Below are positions 11,720 to 23,800 of a stretch of 64,000 nucleotides of DNA, piece by piece. Both the position numbers and the translations under genes were made by a program. How positions within the stretch are numbered: position 1 is the stretch's first letter; every line of letters begins with the position of its first letter. The notes under the pieces are model-generated. The model searched no databases. It had not been told where the DNA came from and saw only the letters and a program-made list of their open reading frames with translations. The DNA is from Nannochloris sp. 'desiccata' (taxonomy: Eukaryota; Chlorophyta; Trebouxiophyceae; Chlorellales; Chlorellaceae), in the NCBI GenBank assembly GCA_019044685.2, contig JAGTXX020000007.1:620001-684000 (forward strand), written 5' to 3'.

Positions 11720-14700
11720 TTAATTAATTTTATTTGCGTAGATTAATTTAACCAAGCTTTCCTCTTCTTCCTCCTTCTCATTGATAACTGCTTCTCCTTC
11801 TCCTCTCTGTCCTTGTTCTTCTTCATCCATAATCACCATCTCTTCAACAGCACTCAACTCCTCTTCAACGACCTTCTCCTCGACCCCTCGCTCCATTAAC
11901 AGCTCGGCCAACCTCGCCACTTTCAACTCTTCCGTACCCAAAGCAGAGAGCGCTTCATTTAAGCCTTCATCAGACTCTGCAGACGCAGCACGCAGGGCAG
12001 CGAGTTGTTCTTGAAGAGAAGATAACTCTTCACGTAAGGATGATATCTCAAGAGCAGTAGAAGAACGCTTCATATCATCACCGTCAACATCAGCAGCAGC
12101 GTTTCCACCACCACCACTCGTCTGTTGTTGTTGTTGTTGAAGTGCAGCGATCTTCTCTAGATCATTATTCCTCAATTTCTTCGCCTTGACCAACTGTTTC
12201 TTATATTTAAGCAATTCTTCTTCCTTTGCAGCAGCGACTTGAGATGAAGCAGCAAGGCGGGATCGTAATTCTCCAACTTCCTCGACAGCATCTTCAAAGC
12301 CCCCTCGATTGAGAGAATGCAAGGTTTGATTCGCTAAAGAAAGCTCAGATTCTACTTCAGATATGCGTTGACGTAAGGCAAACACCTCAGCATTACGTTG
12401 TTGCTCAATATTCTCAGTGTCACCAAAACCAATACCAGCAGCTTGCTCTTGCATGGCTACCAACTCATTGCATTGGGCTTCAGTCGACGCCAACGCTTGC
12501 TTCAACACAGCCATATCTTCTTGCAAATGTACAACAGCATTCGCAGCTTCTATTCTAGCAGCTTCTTCAGCAGCAAGAGCCTCCTCAGCAGCTGAACAAC
12601 GAGCGTCGGCATCCTCCGCCACCGCTGCCCATTGAGTGATATCCTCCTTTGCAGCTTCCAATTCAGCTTGAAGCTGTTGAATCATGGCATCATTCGCTGT
12701 GTTGGCACTAAACGTAGCTTTTTCTGCTTCAAAAGATGCTGTTACTGCATTAACTTGTTCACGAAGGGCCTCAATTTCGCTAGAAAGAGATTCGATCAGC
12801 ACATCCCGCTCTCCAATCATTTGAACTAATTGGCTATTATCATTAGCCAAAGCTTGAATTTCTTCTTCTTTGGTTGCTTGGAGGTATTCTACACGCGATT
12901 GTAAAGCAGAAGCTTCGGTTGTAAGCGCTTCTTGAGCTGCCGCTGCTTCTTCTAAAGCTCGAGACATTTCAGAAAGTTCTTCACCATGGCCGGTAGACGC
13001 TCCCTCCAGCTGTGTTTTCAAATTTTGAATCTCTGTAATTAATTGCTCTTGTTGAGAGGTTTGTGCCGCTATTTTCTTCTTCGCCAATACAAATTTCTTT
13101 TCCAGCTCTTTAATACGTGTCTGGGCAGTTTCTAGCTCAGCTTCCTTGACGGCAGAAATATCCGCAGTGGCTGCAGCGACAGCAGCAGCGAGTTCCGCTT
13201 CAGATGCTGCTGCAGCAGCCTCAGATTCTGCTATTTGGGCGCTTAAGTGAGCTCGTAATTCCATGATTTCACTGTCTTTTTCTGTAATGAAATTCTCTAA
13301 ACTAGAAATTTGAGATGCATGTGCAGCTCGTTCCACCACCCACTCGCTCTCAAGTCTCTCGAGCTCAGCATTTTTCTCTTCAACAGCTTCCGCAACGGCG
13401 ATTTGCAGACGGCCACGGGCATCTTCTAAAGCACCAGCGACGGTATTTGAAGCAGACTCTTCGGCGGAAATAAGAGCCTCACGAGCAGCGGACAGTTCTC
13501 CTCGTAGACTAGCTAATTGAGACTCAAAGCGACGTTCTATCGAAGCAATTTCCTCATTTTTAGCTTCATTTACCCTAGTTTCTTGCCCTCTCAGCTCCAC
13601 AATAGCATCATCTTTCAGTTCTAAAGCCGCTTTCAAGTCTTCACACTCGTTTTCTCGCGCTTCAAGAGCCTCTTTCGCTTCTTCAAAGTCTACTTGAAGC
13701 ACCGCCAATTCTCCTGCTGTTGCCGCCGCTGTGGCATCCCGTGCTTGTGCTTCTGCTTGTGCTTCTGCTTGTGCTTCTGCAAGCTTTGCAGCGAGATCGT
13801 CACGCTCTTTTGCTACATTATCAAGTTTTGATTCAAAATCTGAGAAAAAACTAGCTTGTTCGGCTGCAGCTGTCTCTAAAATAGAGCATTTCTCTACAAG
13901 GGATGCCACTTGTGCAGCTTCATTATTCAAAATTTCTATTTGCTCTAACAAAGCCTGTTTTTCATTCATAGCAGCATCACGAGCACCCAAGGTTTCAGCA
14001 AGCGTTGCGGAATGTACAGCTTTCTCTTCTTTACTACGCTCTAGTTCTGCTGCCGCTGTTTCTGCAGCGGTAGTAGCTACCTGAAGCTGTCCACGGAGAC
14101 TTTCCAGCTCACGCAGTGCTGCTTTATATTGAGGATCATCATCCATAACAGCAACAGCATTGTCCACAACAACATCTCCTTTTGTTGATTTATATTCCGT
14201 TTCTACTCCTGGGGCAGCATCAGCAGGAGGAAAAGGAGGAGCTGTAGGTAGACACTCAAACTGAGCAGGTGGCGGCGGCGGGGGAGGGACGTCAGGAGCG
14301 ATAGGGCTTTCTGTTGATTCCATGGCAGCTGCTGCAGCTTCCCAAGGAGCTACAACATCAATCTGAGAAGAGGGTACCGTAGCAGTATGTTCTGATGCCA
14401 CTACTGGCTGCGATTGTGGTGGTGGTGGTGGTGGTTGCTGCAACACGATAGACGAACCTTCTTGTTTTTCTTCGACACCACCATGTTCATCACCTTCTTC
14501 AGCCTGCACAGCGTGTTGTTCTTTCTCCACCTCCTCTCTTCCAATTGCAGCACCTTCTACACCACTAGGAATATTACCACCACTATCATCACCAGGTAAT
14601 ATCCCGACTAGATCTCCACCATCATCACTCCACCCGCCTTCGCTCTCTCTACTACTCAGCGTGCCGACAGAAGCACCCTCTGCTGCAAATAACGCAGACA

Positions 14701-16953
14701 TGGACACTGCTTCTCTAGGAACCCCTAAGTCAGCTGCAAGCTGGCCAGGAGAGAAGATAGGGTGTACTCCAGCTACTCCTCCATCGTTATTATTCGTAGA
14801 AAATGCGTGTGGTTGTGGTTGACCCCCAGGAAGAGGGAATCGAGGACCGCCACCACCGCCATGACCGTTGTTGCTTCGAGCAGGGCTAGGGCCAGCTGCT
14901 GGTGTAGTATATCCCCATTGATCTTCTTCAATAGGTATCATTTGCTCAGGCTCGTGTTCCTGCTGGTCCATGGTATTGCCTACGTCGGCAACGTCATCCA
15001 GCAGACCTTTGAGCGTACCGCCAACAGTATTTAAAAACTGTCCCGCTGCTCCGGTACCATCTGCGGCGGCTACTGCGTGTTGCTGTGGATGCTGGTAGAA
15101 CATGTTGCCGAGGACTTGGCCTAGAGTAGGATCGTGTTCTTCTGTTGTTGCTGGTGGTACTGGGATGGGTAGCACGTCTGAAGCACCCTCACCTTGTTCT
15201 TCTTCTTCAACACCACCGCCATTGGCTGCGGCTTCTGCGGTGAACTGGTAATCCTGAGTGTCGTCAACATGGTATTGATCTGTAGTATGGTACTGCCCAT
15301 ATTGATCATACTGCATATATTGCGAAGAAGAATCAACATCAAGTCCACCACCACCAGCTGGAGCAGCAACAGCATACTCATCATAACCACCTCCGCTTTC
15401 ACCTCCACCAAACTCTGCCGGAAGATCACCTGGAGCTTCAACCACACCAGCACCACCAGAAGCACCTCCTTCTACTTCTAAGCCGTCATCAAATCCAGAC
15501 CACCCACTTTCTGCACCAGGAAGATGCGTTCCAATTTCTGGTGGTGGTGGTGGTGGTGGCGCCATGAAAGGTGCCTCACGAGCACCGCCTGCCCCCCCTG
15601 CTTGTTCATTGACTTCTGCTTCTTCGTTGTCGTACGCATGCTGTTGTTTAGGGTGGCTGTCAAAGTGAGACGTAGCGTGGGGGAATTCACCAGCGTGTTC
15701 TGCAACTAATGCATCTTCTAGCATCATCTCACTAGGTATACCACCACCAAGGACAACATCACCATCACCACCACCGGGAACATCCCTTGCATCGGTATTT
15801 TTATTTTCAGAAATATGCTGCTCAACGGCTGCTAAAATGTCGGGGTTGAGCAACATTTCTTCATAATCGATACCTACCGTACTATATTCTGGGTCGTAAT
15901 TTTGGTCGACCCATTCAGCCATGGCATCGGGGTCATAACCACAATTACGGTAGTACGACCAGAACGAAAGGACTTCTAAAACGACTGGGTTGGAGATGAC
16001 AGATTGAGAAGATGAAATACCTTCATTATTTTGTAGTGGATTCATCGCAGGAGCAGTGGTTTCATTATTAGAGGTCTCATTATATTTATTTTCGTAGAAA
16101 CCCTGTTGCTGTTGTTGTCGTTCTCGCTGTGGGTGGAAGTCTTGATGTTGTTGTTGTTGATGTTGATTACCATCATAATACTGATTATTATCGTTTTGAG
16201 AATCTCCAGCAGCATCAGCAGCTCCAGCATCTTCTTGTTGGTTGCTATTATTGTTTTCCACCGCCACCTCTGCGGCTCCTGGACGTGTTGTTGGCTCTTC
16301 CTCTTCAACTGCTACAGGAGCTGGGGCCATAGGCTTAAACACAGCAGGGGCCATAGCAGCACCGCCTCCGGGAAGACCACCAAAGGAAGAAGGAGGTTTT
16401 AATCCAGAGAGGAGCGATGGAGGAGCAGCACCACCACCACCACCACCATTCTCCGCTGTACTGATTGAAAATGAAGATGCAGAAGCATAGCGAGAAGTAC
16501 CGCGTGCACCTCCATAAATAGGTGGACCACCGAGACCTCCAGGTGGTTTACTACCACCTCCGTTAGCTGCCGCGCTACCTGCATCTTCTTGTGTAGAGGA
16601 GGGAGCAGAAGACATTGACATCGACTTTGGAGGGGGAGCGGTGAGTTCTGCCATTTCTTTTTCTTTAGCCTTTTCCTCTCCAGGGACTACCCAGCACTTG
16701 AGCTGCATAGATGCAAAGTAATGATGGTAAATAAATAGTGCGGGAATGCGAACAGTAGACGGAGCTGCGTTTAATATGTTTAACTTAAATTGCAGTTGAC
16801 AATCAAATTTACCTCTTCGTTGTAATACATTTCTAATTGCTTTCCCATTTTAGCAGCTTTGTAGCGCTTGCCACCACCGCCAAACACGCGGCCAAAGATG
16901 CCTCTAGGCTTCTCGCCTGCGGCAGCGTCAGGGCCATCGCCTGCCTGGTCCAT
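11720..16953 (-). CDS. Giant coiled-coil protein with Sec16-C-terminus-like motif at its N terminus
   Basis: Exon 1 (16953-16813, 47 codons) is joined to exon 2 (16702-11720) over a 110-nt intron (GTAAAT donor, ATGCAG acceptor, phase 0), giving about 1,707 residues. Across the junction the protein reads YYNEE then LKCWVVPGEE, preceded by KAAKMGKQLE. This matches the 'lysine-rich, tyrosine pair, L-K-x-W-V' module found at the C-terminal end of Sec16 proteins, which organise ER exit sites. Residues 60-900 are low-complexity (Gly/Pro/Gln/Glu) with one ordered island near 285-320 (FWSYYRNCGYDPDAMAEW). Residues about 905-1650 form an almost unbroken Ala/Glu/Leu coiled coil; the tail is acidic. The Sec16 central domain is absent. 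A tether at ER exit sites or the Golgi is a reasonable inference, unproven. Confidence 0.8.
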
Positions 16954-17186
16954 AGTTAAATAGTTTTTACTATTCAATACGCTGGCTAGCAAGAATGCCG
17001 TCGCTTAATATCTAACTACTGCTTTCCAAGGTATAGTGCAGCGTGTTTATTTCTTCTAATGCCTTTTCGCTCAAAATTCTAATTCAATTCGTTGTTTAAT
17101 TTCAAAACGATCGATCTTAAGAACTCTCAAAGCTTAATGCCATGGAAGTTTCTTAATCACGTGCATGCTGCTGTAATAATTAATAT

Positions 17187-17421
17187 TTATAGATTTGATG
17201 TCTGCAAACGAGCTTCTATGTAAGAAAGCAAGATGCCAAAGCCATGCAATGCAACTGACAGAATTTTTGAGCCCCAGCCGTTGGCCATCTTTTCTGATTT
17301 GAGCTGCTGCAATCCGAAAGAGGCCTTCACCCAGGCCTTTGTAGCTACAACAAGAGATCTATAGAAGAAACGTATCAAGGGAGAGAGATATTTTAATAAG
17401 TTCACACAGTAAGCTTGACAT
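17187..17421 (-). CDS. Possible 61-residue small protein (weak)
   Basis: A 57-codon open stretch ending at 17187 has sensible amino-acid composition (KAWVKASFGLQQ, then ILSVALHGFGILLSYIEARL) but no ATG of its own. A start at 17421 with a 48-nt intron (17359-17406, GTGTGA to CTATAG) would give a complete 61-residue protein with a C-terminal hydrophobic helix. The intron is shorter than the roughly 105-nt norm here, so this is tentative. I recognise no family. Confidence 0.25.
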
Positions 17422-17557
17422 CTCTATGGCGCTGTGACGCCCGCTTTGTTATCAATATATACATATGAAGATATAGTATATTACATTGGCAAAGTTTTTG
17501 TTTTGGCGAGGATTATCTTAACTTATAATTTTAATACAAATTAACACACAAAGAAAA

Positions 17558-17570
17558 GGGGGGGGGGGGG
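17558..17570. repeat. 13-nt poly-G tract
   Basis: An uninterrupted run of 13 G downstream of the centrin gene in otherwise A/T-rich spacer. Such a tract is likely to be length-variable and a weak point for sequencing. Confidence 0.9.
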
Positions 17571-17697
17571 AGAAAGAGTAAGCAACTGCGGATATCCAGC
17601 TCCCGCCCACCGTTGCACTAGCCTGATATATATATTTTTTTATTTTTTCTTAACTTTTAACTCATCTTATGCTTCAGATAGACTGCCGGTTCTTATT

Positions 17698-18787
<1,090 letters not shown>

Positions 18788-19235
18788 TTGAATTGACTTT
18801 GTTGAATTAAGCAACTACTTTGCTAATATGTTTTCGTGACAGCTGATGTTGCTGTAAATGTATATCATATATTTAAGACTACTTAACGGCTGGCGACCAG
18901 CATATATAGGGCAGATTTTGCAGTTCAGGTGAGCTCAGTTTGAATCACTGTTGAAGGTACATCGAGAAGCTGGCTGGGCGGTACAACTTGTGCTCTCGAA
19001 GAGAAAGAAGAGACTCTGATTATCTTTGGTGCATGGAATCCTTGCTATCTAAACCAGCTTTAACTCAGAAATTCATTATTTCATTTTAAAGGAATGGCAT
19101 ATACAAACGAGACTGATATTCCCGAAAGTTTAAACAGAGTTCAAAAAGGATTCCACACGAACAAACTGGCAGGCGGGAAATAACACAAATAAATAGAGAA
19201 ACAAAACAATCATGTTTATTACTAAATCACTGAAT
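18788..19235. other. Intergenic, 448 bp
   Basis: 5' flank of centrin and 3' flank of the first FUSC-like gene, both on the minus strand. No gene, repeat or RNA is recognised. Confidence 0.55.
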
Positions 19236-22200
19236 CTAAACACCTGCAGATACCTGCATCCACCCAGAGATCTCATTCACACCATCTCTCGTCACCGCTG
19301 CCCTTCCTTTCTTCTCATCTGCCGCTGCCGCCGATGCCTCCTCCATCTCCACCGCGTGAACCATCGTATGAGTCGCTTCTAAATTCAACAAAGAAAAAAT
19401 AGATACTTGGCTGACTTTACCCAGCTTTTGATCTGTAATACTCATAATACCTGGTTCTCCACGTGGTACTAACGCTCGGTCAGTAGCTCTATATAATAGT
19501 TCAATATTGTGAACGGTAATAAGCATTGTGTGAACGATGGTCGCTTCTTGAGAACTACGGAAATCGTGTTTACTATCCGTATACAACTGGCCTATATCTT
19601 CAGCTATATTTTGTAAATTAAGGACCGTTTGAAGCGCCTCTTGTGGTGTTACGAGCCGTAAAAGGGCTAACCGCAATGCCCTAATACATTCTCCGGTTTG
19701 CAAGAAGAATGATTGGATGGCCCCGATGACTTGTGGATTTGTACTCAAGACAGTTTCTTGAGATCGAAGCCACTCTCTGACATGCAATGCAATATTGGAA
19801 TAGACAATGTTGTGTTTGAGATGAGAGATAAGTTGATCCAGGTGGTAGACCTGCATTGGCGGTGGACGAGGAGGAGAAGGAGAGCCTGGAGTTTGATTTC
19901 TATTTTTTGAAAAAATACCACCGCAAAGAAATTTGTGTGACTGCTGCTCCTGCTGCAACTGCTGCTCCTGCTGCAACTGCTGCTGCTGCTGCTGCTGCTG
20001 ATGGTTGTGGTCTTCTAGATCTTGATGGTCTTTATCAAGAGCAGCAGAAGATGATCGTTCTATGCCAAGCGAGTCTACGTCACTAAGACACTTGTAATAC
20101 AGTTTGCTGACGAAATACTCCTTGGCCACAACATCTCGTAGCTTAATCACGTCCATGAGACTTTTGCCTGCCTTTTGAATTCCATCCGAAATAATAATCT
20201 TGGCTGCTAACGATGCTTCATCTTCTTCTTTTGCTCCTTCTTTCTGTTTACCACTGCGGAGAAGAACACCATCAGCACCATCACCACCTTGTTTGTTTCC
20301 TTGTTGTTCAGAATCAATAGCAGCTTCTGCAGCTCCTGCAGCTGCTTCCAAGTCAAGTGTCCCCTCGATATCATCTTTTTCAGCAGTGGCGCTAGCAGCA
20401 ACAGCGGTATTGCTCCTCTCCACCGCAGCCTGCCCTGCAGGAACAGAAGGTTGATTTTCCCGCCATTTCCCCATACAGCCACCACTCGTCGTCATTGCAG
20501 CAGTGAGAGACTCAGACGGGTCTACCGCAGAAGTGCTGTCTACTCCAGCTGACAGTGGTAACACAGATATCTCATCCAGCATTGCCGCCACATGCAATAA
20601 ACAATCAGCTGTTTTCTCTTTAATATGATCACCAGCAGTCACAGGGCATAGCACCATGGATGCAAATATATTAAGGGCAACACCAAGACACGTATTTGCT
20701 ATTCTCCACCCGGTATTAGACCATACATCCTCGCCGGTAGAATCTAGTAATGCGATGAGTGGGACTACTAAAGTAGCAATAATAAAAAATTTCTGATACC
20801 TTGGGACATATTTAGACCCAAATAATTTTAAAACAGTCATCCAAACGGTGACTACAACACCCTGTGTTACTTTCATAGCAGTAGAACGACCATCATACGT
20901 ACGACCATTAGCTAAATAGGCAAAGCCAGCGGTGGCGGTAATGCCAATGGAGCCAACAGCAGTTCCTAGTATACGTTGTAAGCCGTTGTCTACAATACCA
21001 CCAGTCGTGACATCGCTCGTTGCAATGATGGTGATAATCACCCAGTATGCTTTCTCATGGAGAGCTTTCTGGACAGCGGGGATCACGTTGAAGGCGGCGG
21101 CAATGCCAAAGACAAACGCCATGTTGAGGACGATTTTTAGATGCCAAGCGTGGATGCCTGTCCGGAGAGTTAATTTGTAGAGTCTTTGACGGAAAGGACT
21201 GCAACTTGGAGTCAATTTAATGACCTCTCTGAACCCACATTGGGATGACTTTTGCAGAGAGGGTTCAGAGGCCACTGCCGCTGTTGCTGAAGGGACGTGA
21301 GGAGATTTACTAGAGGTAGATTTCAACCTATTATCATCATTAGTGCGACTATCAGCATTTCCATCGCCGATAGTGACCTTATTTTCACTAAAATAAGATT
21401 CTGCAACAGCAGCAGCTTCCGGCTGCTGTGCAGCAATCAGTGCTGGTACCGCTTCCCAAGCACGCCGCAATTGTCTCCCCGCTAATATCACCAGAGAAAT
21501 CAGCTCACGAGCCATAACCAAATCATCATTCCCAATTGTACCAACTCCACCACCACCACCACCACCATCCTGAGATGACGCCTTTTCGTTTTCCTCCAAT
21601 TTTGATTTCAAATCTAAACAAGCTCTTTCCACCCTCGGCGCACACTCCATCAACCCTTCTTCATACTCATACCCATCCAAAATCACGTGTTTAAGCGTAC
21701 TAAAACTCATTTCCACTGCTGCTCTCACTTCTTCAAGCTCGTCTTTCAACAGCGGAAACGCCTTGGTTGGTGCTCTTCCATTCTGAAGAGCAGCTACTGT
21801 AGTAATATAAAGGTGCTCCATCATTCTAATTGGACTTAATACAGCACGGAATGCTGTTCGTGGAAAGATATGCGGTTTATTGTACACGTCAAACTCCAAA
21901 GCAGAGAATGTTAGCACGCCATTGATACCCACCGCCAGTTGCCACGCTTGAATATCTAGTCTGTGAATTGGAATGACAACAGGCTCTAGGTGTGATGCTA
22001 TACCTATATAACGACCTTCGTGAATATCTATTTTAGCTTCCTTAACAACAGCAGCATCTCCTTCGTTAGTAGTAGTTGCAGCAGCAACAGCAGCAACAGC
22101 TGCCGACTCCACCGCCTTGCCCTCTATGACATCTCCCTCTCCAGCCAAAAGCAATTTCCATATCACCTCACTCTGCAATTCTGCAGTCAAATCCATCAAC

Positions 22201-22769
22201 TGCCCCAACAACACTTTCGCGCGTTGTCCAGCAGGATGTGGCACTACAAACATGCTTACTATTGAACCGACGACTGCAGGGATAAAAAATAACACAACCA
22301 TGTGCCACAACAGGGTCGGAGATTCAGGGAGCGTAGGACTCAAATAACTAAGAAAAGCGATGATAGCAGCAAGTAACTGTGCTATCAAGACTGGGGCATC
22401 TAATGCTGGTAATCTCACTCGAATGAGTTGAAATAGAGAAATTACTGCTGTGCTAATGAAGCACATTGCCACAGCCTTGTCGGGGCCGGGGCGGTAATCA
22501 CTTCCAATGACGGCATAGGTTAAATAGACGATAATCAAGTAGCCTAACATCCCGAGAATGCATCCGATAGTGATGAGTGGGTATGCTAACGTTGCAAAAC
22601 CAGAGAACGGAGGGCAGATGCTAGACCAAAGGACAAGAGCCAATGCGGGCGAGGCGCCTTTGCTGAATTCAGAATCGACTTTACCATTGAACATAATAAC
22701 GAGGATGATGATGGCGCCAATACCCATGGTGAGGGCTTGAATGTAATTTTCTGATGTGAAAAATCCCAT
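19236..22769 (-). CDS. FUSC/ALMT-like 12-TM membrane protein, copy 1
   Basis: An intronless 1,177-residue frame. The first 190 residues carry about six membrane helices (starting MGFFTSENYIQALTMG), and a second membrane block at about 535-715 has the FUSC_2-type signature (GLQRILGTAVGSIG, then RIANTCLGVALNIFASMVLC). The half-repeat layout is that of the FUSC/ArAE/ALMT superfamily, whose members move aromatic acids, malate or other anions. Long cytosolic regions follow each block. The last third is soluble and conserved with copy 2 (MQVYHLDQLISHLKHN; LLYRATDRALVPRGEPG). A Gln-rich tract at about 19,950-20,000 interrupts it. The substrate cannot be told from sequence. A tandem paralogue lies 324 bp upstream. 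Confidence 0.88.
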   Translation of the reverse strand: MGFFTSENYIQALTMGIGAIIILVIMFNGKVDSEFSKGASPALALVLWSSICPPFSGFATLAYPLITIGCILGMLGYLIIVYLTYAVIGSDYRPGPDKAVAMCFISTAVISLFQLIRVRLPALDAPVLIAQLLAAIIAFLSYLSPTLPESPTLLWHMVVLFFIPAVVGSIVSMFVVPHPAGQRAKVLLGQLMDLTAELQSEVIWKLLLAGEGDVIEGKAVESAAVAAVAAATTTNEGDAAVVKEAKIDIHEGRYIGIASHLEPVVIPIHRLDIQAWQLAVGINGVLTFSALEFDVYNKPHIFPRTAFRAVLSPIRMMEHLYITTVAALQNGRAPTKAFPLLKDELEEVRAAVEMSFSTLKHVILDGYEYEEGLMECAPRVERACLDLKSKLEENEKASSQDGGGGGGGVGTIGNDDLVMARELISLVILAGRQLRRAWEAVPALIAAQQPEAAAVAESYFSENKVTIGDGNADSRTNDDNRLKSTSSKSPHVPSATAAVASEPSLQKSSQCGFREVIKLTPSCSPFRQRLYKLTLRTGIHAWHLKIVLNMAFVFGIAAAFNVIPAVQKALHEKAYWVIITIIATSDVTTGGIVDNGLQRILGTAVGSIGITATAGFAYLANGRTYDGRSTAMKVTQGVVVTVWMTVLKLFGSKYVPRYQKFFIIATLVVPLIALLDSTGEDVWSNTGWRIANTCLGVALNIFASMVLCPVTAGDHIKEKTADCLLHVAAMLDEISVLPLSAGVDSTSAVDPSESLTAAMTTSGGCMGKWRENQPSVPAGQAAVERSNTAVAASATAEKDDIEGTLDLEAAAGAAEAAIDSEQQGNKQGGDGADGVLLRSGKQKEGAKEEDEASLAAKIIISDGIQKAGKSLMDVIKLRDVVAKEYFVSKLYYKCLSDVDSLGIERSSSAALDKDHQDLEDHNHQQQQQQQQLQQEQQLQQEQQSHKFLCGGIFSKNRNQTPGSPSPPRPPPMQVYHLDQLISHLKHNIVYSNIALHVREWLRSQETVLSTNPQVIGAIQSFFLQTGECIRALRLALLRLVTPQEALQTVLNLQNIAEDIGQLYTDSKHDFRSSQEATIVHTMLITVHNIELLYRATDRALVPRGEPGIMSITDQKLGKVSQVSIFSLLNLEATHTMVHAVEMEEASAAAADEKKGRAAVTRDGVNEISGWMQVSAGV

Positions 22770-23093
22770 TTTTGAATTGATTAGATAGCGGGCAAACTAA
22801 ATATGGTCGAGATGTAGGCACTGCTGATTTAAAAATAAATCAGGTTAAATGTATCTCATCATTTCAATTTCAGCTACTGAATCGCATTATATCTCTTAAA
22901 ATAAAGCGCTACTATTAATGAATACGTAAATACTGCTTGTCCTCATCAAAAAGCCAAAAAAAGATGTAAAGCCAACTAGTTTAGTAAGCATGAGCGATGT
23001 TGGTGCACCTTGAGACTACCAACTAATATTTAAAACCGTACAAAAATCCCCAAGGAATCTTTCTAAATATATCAAAGATGCACAATAACTGAT
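22770..23093. other. Intergenic between FUSC-like paralogues, 324 bp
   Basis: AT-rich spacer holding the 3' end of copy 2 and the promoter of copy 1. Nothing else is seen. Confidence 0.55.
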
Positions 23094-23756
23094 TCAACCG
23101 AACAAATTCACACCATTCCGTGCCACCGCTGCCGCTCCTTTCTTCTCATTTTCTGCTGCCGCTGACTCTTCCCCCATCTCCACTGCCTGCACTGCAGCCA
23201 CAGTCGCCTTGAGATTCAGTAACGAAAGCATAGAGACTCCACTTTGAAGCTCTTGGTCTGCAATACTCACAACACCAGGTTCATCACGTGTTACTAGCGC
23301 ACGATCAATCGCTCTATATAGAAACTCGACGTTTCGGCACGTAATAAGCAGTGTGTGAACGATTGTAGCTTCCTCTGGGCCGATATTCTCACTCGTATTG
23401 CACATAGCACCTATATCCTCAGCCATATTACGTAAATTAAGCACTGTTTTAAGCGCTTCTTTTGGTGTTACGAGCTTTAAAATTGCTAATCGTAAGGCCT
23501 TGAAGCATTCCGCAGTTTGGCGGGAAAACGCTCTGACAGCAACGGCAACTTCAGGTCTTTTTGCAAAGATAGTTGTTTGAGATCGAAGCCACTCTCTGAC
23601 ATACAATGCAATATTAGAATAGTCGATGTTGTTTTTAAGATGAGAAATGAGTTGATCTAGGTGGTAGACTTTCATTGGGGGTCGGCTTTTGAAGCAACCA
23701 CCTAATTTCCATCGTTGCTGTTGGTCCACAGAGCTCTTATCCTGAGATGATGACGC

Positions 23757-23800
<44 letters not shown>

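Noticed and set aside
13731..14084. 117-codon plus-strand frame
   Set aside because: Antisense of the coiled-coil coding region; composition explained by reversed Ala/Glu codons.
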